From an uncultured Oscillospiraceae bacterium (GTDB taxonomy: Bacteria; Bacillota; Clostridia; Oscillospirales; Acutalibacteraceae): a stretch of 64,000 nt of DNA. The translations under genes were made by a program, and so were the position numbers. Below the pieces are notes generated by a model that had not been told where the DNA came from, did no database searches, and worked only from the letters and a program-made list of their open reading frames with translations. Shown one piece after another: positions 51,568 through 58,106 of this stretch (positions within the stretch are counted from its first letter, which is position 1; each line of letters opens with the position of its first letter). The DNA lies in NCBI GenBank assembly GCA_900546265.1, contig URCA01000013.1, positions 20,833 to 84,832 on the forward strand, written 5' to 3'.

Positions 51568-52206
51568 CTACATCCTCATGGATAGTTCCGTCCACAGCAG
51601 ATCGATGAAGCTTTTGAGCTGCTGGACGATCGAAACGAACAATAAAAATAGAAACAGCATAATGACCATACCGACGATCGCGATCAGAACGGTGAAAATG
51701 GTTTTCGACATGGAAAACTGATGAACCGTCATAATACCGATTAGCAGCAGCAAGGCCGTCCATAGGATGGACAGCACATCCAGCGCCACATAAAACGAAA
51801 CTTCCTCTTCAATAATGATGTTGCTGAGCAGCAGCATCGGGATATTGAGCAGTATCAGCGGCACGAGCGCATAGGCGGTCGTAACAAAAATATCCCGAAA
51901 GCTGCCCTCACCGTCTACCAGGGTGGTGATACACCAGTTCGACAGGCACCACAAGCCGAGAGGAACCAAAACCGAAAGAATCTCGACGAAGATGTTCATC
52001 TCGTTGAGGATATTGAAATTCAAAATAAAACCGGTCATCTGCCGGCGCAGAATATAAAGCAGTATCAGAGAAGCGACCAGAACCCAGGCGGAAAAGACGT
52101 TCCCCTTCTTTTCGTGCTTCAGGTCCCAAAAGCCTTTAAAGGGATGAAAAACGACATATAGAGAATACCGCAATCCATGCAGCATTCGGCTCATGATTTC
52201 TCCCAT
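51568..52206 (-). CDS. Yip1-family integral membrane protein (copy 2)
   Basis: A 212-aa membrane protein with five hydrophobic helices. The cytoplasmic N-terminus contains YVVFHPFKGFWDLKHEKKGN, the segment that corresponds to FLHPLQTYGAMKFEGRGS in copy 1. The inter-helix block LWCLSNWCITTLVDGEGSF also aligns with copy 1. It starts 3 bases after the NHL gene stop and ends 35 bases before the DUF5696 start, so the three are surely cotranscribed. The molecular function is unknown. Confidence 0.84.
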   Translation of the reverse strand: MGEIMSRMLHGLRYSLYVVFHPFKGFWDLKHEKKGNVFSAWVLVASLILLYILRRQMTGFILNFNILNEMNIFVEILSVLVPLGLWCLSNWCITTLVDGEGSFRDIFVTTAYALVPLILLNIPMLLLSNIIIEEEVSFYVALDVLSILWTALLLLIGIMTVHQFSMSKTIFTVLIAIVGMVIMLFLFLLFVSIVQQLKSFIDLLWTELSMRM

Positions 52207-52209
52207 CCT

Positions 52210-53670
52210 TCATCCCTCTTTCCGCGCACTGCGGCGTTTTTTTCGATAGATATGAACCCCGACCAGCAGGGCCAGTATGACGGCGGCGCCGCCGATAAGA
52301 AGCATAAAGTAGCGATCCATAAACCAGATGCGATACTGCTCAAAGGCCGCCGAGTAGTATTTCCGGCTGTTTCCCAGCCTATAGTACCGCATCGCCTGCG
52401 CATAATCGCCCTTGTTGAACATGGCGTCTCCGACACCGCAATACGAAAGCTCGGATTTTGAGGTGTACTTTAAGGTTTGCAGCCAGTCCTCACAGGCGGC
52501 GTCGTACTCCCTGGCGTAGGCGGATTTGACCGCGCTTGTGATAAGTCGGCCGTACTCTGTCGGCTGGAAAACAACGATTTGGGCGAGCTCACTGTCCAGA
52601 ACGGCAAAGCTGTCGTCGAAGGAATCGATGGCTGTCGGCAGCTTGAACTGCCCGAGGCTGTGTCCCAGCGCGCCGAAAACATACAGCAGCTGTCCGTTGA
52701 AGTCGTAGGTAAACACGCGGCCGAGACGGCGATCCAGAACCGTATAGATTCCGGAATCCTGCACACATATGTCCGTCAGCATGGATGGCAAAAACAGATT
52801 GGTTTCTTTATCAATCGTGTATTCTGCGTCCCCCATCGGGGCCACGGAGCCGTAACGGCGCAGGATATCGTCACCAATAGGGTTCAGCCGATGGATAAAC
52901 ATCGTATCGCTGAAATCCTTCGGATCGATAATGCCGACCGTGCCGTAAACAAAGCCTTTATCGTCAATGTCGTTGCTGGAATATTCGGTCGGGATAACCA
53001 AGGGCGTCCGTTTTTTCTGCTCTTCGGTCGCGAAAAAGCGCCATAGTATCTTCCACAGATCCGGCTGCGTTTTAACCGCGCCGAAAAAGCCGACGAAATT
53101 TCCTTCATGATCCAGCTCGATCATGCCGCTGCTCATGTTTTCCGACACAACGAACATCCGGCCCGCGTTATCCACCGACACGCGCCGCGGGCGGTAGGTG
53201 GCGCTGTCTGTCAGCAAGGGCGTTTGCGGCCTGCCTATCACCCTTACGAAACGCAGCTGCTCGTCAAATTCGACCAGACGTGCGTTTTCGGTATCCGCCA
53301 CGTACAGCCGGTTGCCCGGCGTGACGAACACGCCGGCGGGCTTTTTAAACGTATCGGTTTTTCCCTCGTGCTGAAAGCTCTCGAGGATTTCCGTTTTCTG
53401 AAATGCCAAATCCGTGATGAGGATCCGATTGTGTCCGGTATCGGCTATATACAGGCGGTCGCCTTTTATAAACAAATCCTGCGGCTCATTCAGAGAGGTC
53501 CCCAGCTCCTTTGGGCCGATGGTCCGGACGGGAATATACGCCTGCGGCTCGATGCTGGATTTCTCGTTATAGTCGTATGTATAATTCTGATACGGCGTAT
53601 AGGCCATCGCCGGCGTTGTGAACAGCAGCAGGAGCACCGTAAGCCATGCCGTCCCTCTAAAGTGTTTCAA
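52210..53670 (-). CDS. NHL-propeller/TPR-like membrane protein (copy 2)
   Basis: A 486-aa protein with a signal peptide (MKHFRGTAWLTVLLLLFTTPAMA). The NHL-type blades are well formed: PQDLFIKGDRLYIADTGHNR, KPAGVFVTPGNRLYVADTEN, RPRRVSVDNAGRMFVVSENM. A TPR-like helical pair follows near residues 385-440 (AREYDAACEDWLQTL, VGDAMFNKGDYAQAMRYYRLG). A single transmembrane helix near 453-475 and the basic tail YRKKRRSARKEG end it. Topology is outside propeller, inside tail, as in copy 1 at 28738. It is downstream of the SBP gene across a hairpin, and 3 bases upstream of Yip1. Confidence 0.84.
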   Translation of the reverse strand: MKHFRGTAWLTVLLLLFTTPAMAYTPYQNYTYDYNEKSSIEPQAYIPVRTIGPKELGTSLNEPQDLFIKGDRLYIADTGHNRILITDLAFQKTEILESFQHEGKTDTFKKPAGVFVTPGNRLYVADTENARLVEFDEQLRFVRVIGRPQTPLLTDSATYRPRRVSVDNAGRMFVVSENMSSGMIELDHEGNFVGFFGAVKTQPDLWKILWRFFATEEQKKRTPLVIPTEYSSNDIDDKGFVYGTVGIIDPKDFSDTMFIHRLNPIGDDILRRYGSVAPMGDAEYTIDKETNLFLPSMLTDICVQDSGIYTVLDRRLGRVFTYDFNGQLLYVFGALGHSLGQFKLPTAIDSFDDSFAVLDSELAQIVVFQPTEYGRLITSAVKSAYAREYDAACEDWLQTLKYTSKSELSYCGVGDAMFNKGDYAQAMRYYRLGNSRKYYSAAFEQYRIWFMDRYFMLLIGGAAVILALLVGVHIYRKKRRSARKEG

Positions 53671-53700
53671 ATTGTAACGCCCTCCCGCCTGGTGTTATTG

Positions 53701-53736
53701 ACAGAGCGCCCGACCGATAATCGACGGGCGCTCTGT
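53701..53736 (-). other. Intercistronic hairpin after the SBP gene
   Basis: ACAGAGCGCCCG (53701-53712) and CGGGCGCTCTGT (53725-53736) are perfect 12-bp complements with a 12-base loop. On the - strand the sequence after the hairpin is CAATAACACC, without a T-run. It is thus more likely an mRNA 3'-end stabiliser or partial attenuator that keeps the SBP transcript more abundant than the membrane genes, as known for malE-type operons. Confidence 0.65.
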
Positions 53737-53759
53737 CTGTACTGGATGCCTATCGGCTG

Positions 53760-55331
53760 TTACCGCTTTTTGTAAACGTCCTTCAGGAGATTGTTGTACG
53801 AGCCGACCACCGATTTCAGAACAGCGTCCTGAGATTCCTGGCCGTTCGCGATTTTCTGCATATGCATCATCCAGCCGTTCGGCCCTTCGTAAACCTTCGG
53901 TCCAATCGCCAGATAATCGTAGGACAGCACCGGTTCGCCCAGCTTATAAATCGCCTTGAGCGTATCCAAAGAGCCTTGATCGTTGACCAGCGGCGTCATG
54001 TTCGTCGTGAGCATCCTCAGGTTTTCGCTTTCCTTGAACAGCGGCTCGTTCAAGGCGTTGATAACCAGCGCCACCTCAGCCGGATTCTTCACGCCGTACG
54101 GGATGCCCCAGAACGCATAGTCGGCCGAGGCCCTGGTGTAATACGGAGATGCCTCGTCCTTTTTGGGAATCATCAGAATGCCGGTGTTTTCCTTGGTGGT
54201 CTTATCCCATCCGGTCGTAATCCATTTCAGCAGCCAGGGGCCGTTGATGGCGGCAAAGGCGCTTTTCCCCTTGATGTAATAGTCCTTGAATCCGAAGGAA
54301 TCGTTGGCCCACGGCCCCTCCGGCTTGAGCTGCGGAACCTCGATCAGCTTATTGCTTGTCAGCCGGGTGTAATCCGTCATCACCTGCTTCGCCGCGGCGG
54401 AGTCGCCGTTGAACTTGGCCGAGTTGCCCTGGTGGAGTATCCAGTCGGTGTTGTGGGCGTAGAGCATGGTTTTATAGAAATGGCCGTCCGCGTCCACCAG
54501 CGGGGTCATGCCCGCGTTTTTGATCTTTTTCGCGTATTCCTCGAATTTGGCCATGGTCCATTTTCCGCTCTTCTGCACCTCGTACAAATCCTCGGTGATT
54601 CCCGCTTTTTTCAGCATATCCTTATTGTAAACCATCAAATAGGAGAACCAAATGCGCATTTCTCCATAGCAGTAATACATGGGGGACACGCCATAATGCT
54701 TCCCGTCAATTTTGCAGATATCCGTGATTTCAGCGAAGCGGGTCCGGTCCTTGAAATCGATATTTCCGAGCGGCTCGAGCGGCTGTATGAATCCGGCCAC
54801 ATAGCCGTTTAGAAACTGCTCATACCCGTTGAACCAACGAATATCCACCGCCGGCTTCCCGGAGGCGATGGAGGCGTTGATCGCGTCAAAATCGTAGGAG
54901 ACATAATACTGGATGTCGCAGTGGTACCGCTTGTTGATCTCTTTTACCTTCTGGGCAAACTTTACGCCGACCTCCGAGGTGCTGGACGCTTCCACCTGGC
55001 CGATATGCAGACGGATGACGCGCCCCTTCATATCGATTTTTCCGTCCGGCTCGCCCGGCAGGGTGGGCTTGGTCGACGAGGCTTTTGTGGTTGGCGCGCT
55101 GCCCTTGGAAACCGTGCTCGAGCCGGACGCCTCGGAGCCGTCCGCCTGGGGCTCCGACGCCGCGCTGGAACTGTCAGATTGGGCAGGGTCCGCGGATACC
55201 GTGGAGCCCGACACCGTCGAGGAATTGGCCGCATCCCCGGAGGAGGCCGGCGCTCCGCCGCAGCCGCTCATCTGCACGCATAAGAAAAAAGCAAGAAAGA
55301 ATGCGATGGCCTTTTTGCCTTTCTGAAACAT
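53760..55331 (-). CDS. Sugar ABC transporter substrate-binding lipoprotein (set A, copy 2)
   Basis: A 523-aa family-1 binding protein. The signal peptide ends at MSGC, and a Ser/Ala/Asp/Thr-rich linker runs to about residue 90. The folded part starts GRVIRLHIGQVEASSTSEV and includes VDIRWFNGYEQFLNGYVAG, YGVSPMYYCYGEMRIWFSYL, YNKDMLKKAGI and AFWGIPYGVKNPAEVAL. AAAGGAAGGC precedes ATG 55331. It opens the leftward cluster; the permeases it would serve (A1/A2 at 48888 and 47939) lie after the NHL-Yip1-DUF5696 block. In the first cluster the SBP is directly next to them. Confidence 0.9.
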   Translation of the reverse strand: MFQKGKKAIAFFLAFFLCVQMSGCGGAPASSGDAANSSTVSGSTVSADPAQSDSSSAASEPQADGSEASGSSTVSKGSAPTTKASSTKPTLPGEPDGKIDMKGRVIRLHIGQVEASSTSEVGVKFAQKVKEINKRYHCDIQYYVSYDFDAINASIASGKPAVDIRWFNGYEQFLNGYVAGFIQPLEPLGNIDFKDRTRFAEITDICKIDGKHYGVSPMYYCYGEMRIWFSYLMVYNKDMLKKAGITEDLYEVQKSGKWTMAKFEEYAKKIKNAGMTPLVDADGHFYKTMLYAHNTDWILHQGNSAKFNGDSAAAKQVMTDYTRLTSNKLIEVPQLKPEGPWANDSFGFKDYYIKGKSAFAAINGPWLLKWITTGWDKTTKENTGILMIPKKDEASPYYTRASADYAFWGIPYGVKNPAEVALVINALNEPLFKESENLRMLTTNMTPLVNDQGSLDTLKAIYKLGEPVLSYDYLAIGPKVYEGPNGWMMHMQKIANGQESQDAVLKSVVGSYNNLLKDVYKKR

Positions 55332-55383
55332 AGAAATAGCCTTCCTTTCATCACATGGAGCTATATGCTGGATGGTTGCCTAT

Positions 55384-55412
55384 ATTATATCTTTCGTTGG
55401 CTAAGAAGTCCA
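55384..55412 (-). promoter_or_regulatory. Promoter of the leftward cluster
   Basis: On the - strand TGGACT (55412-55407), 17 bases and a perfect TATAAT (55389-55384) form a plausible sigma-70-type promoter about 50 bases upstream of the SBP start at 55331. The surrounding 55370-55460 stretch is strongly AT-rich compared with its neighbours. Confidence 0.55.
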
Positions 55413-55462
55413 TAATATCTCTTGCTAATAATATAGGATTGTTGCTTTAGAATAAATTTTGC

Positions 55463-55503
55463 GCAGAAAAAAGGCCCGGCTTCACAAAGGAAACCGGGCC
55501 TTT
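55463..55503 (-). terminator. Terminator of the discoidin-repeat gene
   Basis: On the - strand AAAGGCCCGGTTT pairs with AAGCCGGGCCTTT across a 9-base loop, followed by a T-run (complement of 55466-55472). It lies about 30 bases after the stop of the 55532 gene and isolates it from the SBP promoter. Confidence 0.9.
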
Positions 55504-55531
55504 CCACCAGGGGCCAATGGATAAAATCGGC

Positions 55532-57775
55532 TTACTTTTGCGTGCGCTTGCGCAGCCTCAGCATGACGGCGAGGCTGACCGGCACCGCTAACAGGACAGC
55601 TGTACTGACCGCCGCCACTCCCGTATTGACCGAGCCGCCCTCATCGCCGTCACCGCCGTCGATAACCACCGTTTCGGCGATGTAGTCGTCTTCCCGAATC
55701 GGATTTATCTCGTAGGTATAATCCAGCTCCTCTTCATCTGCCATCCGCATGGAGGCCAGCAGGATATCTATGGATTTGACATAGAACCCGACATCGGCCG
55801 GATCCGCTGTTTCCTGCGCCACCAGAACATTAGCGTATTCGACGAGCTGCATCAGCGCATTCCAGTCGTCCGGGTGGTAGTCGGCCTCGTTCATCTGCAG
55901 CACCTGCTTCAAGCGCTCCCGCAGGGCGGTATAGGTGCTCAGGGGGATCAAGGCCTTTTCCGCGTTTTCCAGCTCGGCTATGAGCTCCAGCACCAGCGTG
56001 TTGTTCCCAAGCGTGCCGCTCTCGTAAGGCTTCGCCTTTTCGATCGCTTGCCGCAGCGTCTCATACGAAGCGCCGGTATAGGAGGCCTCATTCAGGGCTT
56101 CCACCCGTTTCAAAACGTCTTTCAGCTTTGCCAGCGTCTCCGCGGTCGGCAGCTCCGTTTCCACGTCCACGACCGTTTCGCTGCTTTCCCAGTCCTCGGA
56201 ATGGTATACCTCCACCTCATAAATCGGGATGGTGAACAGCTGCTTATTCGGCTCGTCATATACCCCGTCAATGATGGTGAGGCGAACAAAGCGCGCTTGG
56301 ACAGTCGGGAAAGCAATGGAGAGCTCCGTTGCATTTCCCAGCTCCGCCGCGTCGGTCACTCGGCCGTAAAACGCGGTCGCCCAGTTTTGGCCGTCATCCG
56401 AAACATGGATTTTGAAGAACTTGATCCGGTTGCTCCATTGGCTGACCCAAAGCCCGTTGACGTCCGTTTTGCTTCCCAAATCGACCTGAAGCCACGCGGG
56501 GAAGCTGTTCCCGGAGTTTTGCCAGTTTGTGCCCGGATTGCCGTCAAACGCGTTCTGCGGCGTCTGTCCATCCATGTTGGACGAAGACGTATAGGCGGAC
56601 TCGCCCTTGTTTAAGGCCAGGTTCTCGGGCTTTGTCGTGGGTTCCACCGGGTCCTTATCCGGCCCGATCAGGCCCTCCTCGATGGCCTGGGAGGTGGCGG
56701 CGCCGTCCGCACCGTTGTAAATTTTCATATCGAAAATTGCCGGCATGCTCTGTATGTCTTCGGCGCCCGTTTTTCCCGCCGTTTCGATAAACACCGTGCG
56801 GAAATAGCGGCCGGAGGCCTCCGGGAACACAACCGTGTACGAAATTGTCCCTCCGTTGTCGACCGCGCTGGGGATGCTGCCAAAATACACGCTGGTCCAT
56901 GCCTTGCCGTCATGGGACACTTGGAATTTGAATTGGCGGATGCGGTTGCAATATTGGGAAAAATCGACGCGCGCCACCGTTTCCGTTTGGCCGAAGTCTA
57001 CCATCAGCCATTGGGGAGAGATGTTCTGCGCCTGACTTCCTGCCTGCCATACGCTGTCGGCGTCGGCGTCGAACGCGTTTGCCGCGCCCTGGCTCGCCTC
57101 GTTCGCCGATGAGGCGGTATAGGAGTCCGCCGGCTTGCCGTGGGCCAGTTCCTTGATGGACGAGCTGTTCGCATCCGTGATCGCCGGCGAGGTTTCCGCG
57201 TCTCCGGGCTTGTTATAGACCTTCATGTCGAAGATAGCGGGCTGAACCTGCTGGCCTGTAGAGTCGGCGGCCGTTTCTTCAAACCACAGCCGGAAATAGC
57301 GGCCGGAGGCCTCCGGAAAGACCACGGTGTACGAGACCACGCCGCCGCTGTCCGCTGCGCTCTCCACGCTTCCATAGAAAGCATCCGACCAGGTCTGCGC
57401 ATCAGCGGATACCTGGAATTTAAACAATTTCGCGCGGTTATTATATTGGGTAAAATCGACGCGCGCCACCGTCTCGGTTTTGCCGAAGTCCACCATCAGC
57501 CATTGCGGCTCCGTCGGCTGCCGGTTGCTTTGCGCCTGCCACACGCTGTCGGCACTGGCGTCAAACGCATTGGGGGCCTCCTGCCCGGCCTGCCCCGACG
57601 AGGCGGTATAGGAATCCGCCGGCTTGCCGTGGGCCAGTTCGGTCGGTTCGTCTCCCGATGCGGCGGAAACAAACGCGCCCGCGAGGAGAGGTAGCATAAT
57701 AGCGGCGGATGCCGTGACGACAACCAGCCGCTTGAAGCCCATGGATAAGCTGCTATATAGATATCTTATTTTCAA
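55532..57775 (-). CDS. Surface protein with three F5/8 type C (discoidin) domains and a C-terminal membrane anchor
   Basis: A 747-aa secreted protein. TTG 57775 is chosen since GGAGG lies 8 bases upstream; GTG 57784 is too close to it, and ATG 57742 has no ribosome binding site. The signal peptide core is VVVTASAAIMLPLLAGAFVS. Three discoidin-like domains follow. The first two (about residues 45-190 and 205-360) are near-copies (ELAHGKPADSYTASS, NAFDA-AD-SVWQA, QWLMVDFG-TETVARVDF, VVFPEASGRYFR). The third (about 385-530) is diverged. A FIVAR-like helical region (540-665), a Gly/Asp-rich linker, VNTGVAA, a hydrophobic helix and RLRKRTQK end it. It probably displays glycan-binding domains on the wall. 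It is monocistronic, with its own terminator. Confidence 0.85.
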   Translation of the reverse strand: MKIRYLYSSLSMGFKRLVVVTASAAIMLPLLAGAFVSAASGDEPTELAHGKPADSYTASSGQAGQEAPNAFDASADSVWQAQSNRQPTEPQWLMVDFGKTETVARVDFTQYNNRAKLFKFQVSADAQTWSDAFYGSVESAADSGGVVSYTVVFPEASGRYFRLWFEETAADSTGQQVQPAIFDMKVYNKPGDAETSPAITDANSSSIKELAHGKPADSYTASSANEASQGAANAFDADADSVWQAGSQAQNISPQWLMVDFGQTETVARVDFSQYCNRIRQFKFQVSHDGKAWTSVYFGSIPSAVDNGGTISYTVVFPEASGRYFRTVFIETAGKTGAEDIQSMPAIFDMKIYNGADGAATSQAIEEGLIGPDKDPVEPTTKPENLALNKGESAYTSSSNMDGQTPQNAFDGNPGTNWQNSGNSFPAWLQVDLGSKTDVNGLWVSQWSNRIKFFKIHVSDDGQNWATAFYGRVTDAAELGNATELSIAFPTVQARFVRLTIIDGVYDEPNKQLFTIPIYEVEVYHSEDWESSETVVDVETELPTAETLAKLKDVLKRVEALNEASYTGASYETLRQAIEKAKPYESGTLGNNTLVLELIAELENAEKALIPLSTYTALRERLKQVLQMNEADYHPDDWNALMQLVEYANVLVAQETADPADVGFYVKSIDILLASMRMADEEELDYTYEINPIREDDYIAETVVIDGGDGDEGGSVNTGVAAVSTAVLLAVPVSLAVMLRLRKRTQK
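56740..57640 (-). repeat. Direct repeat encoding two discoidin domains (period 489 bases)
   Basis: The + strand sequence AGGCGGTATAGGANTCCGCC followed by GGCTTGCCGTGGGCCAGTTC occurs at 57601 and again at 57112, exactly 489 bases (163 codons) apart. The matching segments extend through GAAATAGCGGCCGGAGGCCT near 57294 and 56803. The strong DNA identity points to a fairly recent domain duplication or gene conversion. Confidence 0.85.
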
Positions 57776-58106
57776 TTCATACACCTCCGCTGTATGCTTC
57801 AGATCGCGTTACCTGTATGTTAAATGAGGAACGAATTTTGCAATCTCCCTATGGCATAGATTACAGCATTCCCCTCAAAACATCCAGACAAAATCGTGCT
57901 CTAATTTTTGAATAGTTGCTCTTTGCTTAATTTTGAGTTGACGACCTTGCTGAAAAGTGTTACGTTTGACTATGTCGAAGGTTGGAACAGAAATATTGCA
58001 ATCTCCTCCTGCAATTTTCCGTCCCGTTTGATTCTACTACAAACCACCGTCCGCCGAGGTTGCTCGCCCATAGGCGAGGCAAAGCGGACGGGGATAGGAG
58101 ACTGCT
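57776..58106. promoter_or_regulatory. Divergent intergenic region with a two-tier leader hairpin
   Basis: This 331-base region lies between the leftward discoidin gene and the rightward lipoprotein gene and should contain both promoters. A possible + promoter is TTGACG (57938), 17 bases, TACGTT (57961), a weak match. Close to the + start is a compound stem-loop: CCGTCCGC (58047-58054) pairs with GCGGACGG (58084-58091), enclosing CTCGCC (58063-58068)/GGCGAG (58073-58078). The ribosome binding site ATAGGAGA follows directly, so the structure could influence translation or be a regulator site. No gene is seen. Confidence 0.5.
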
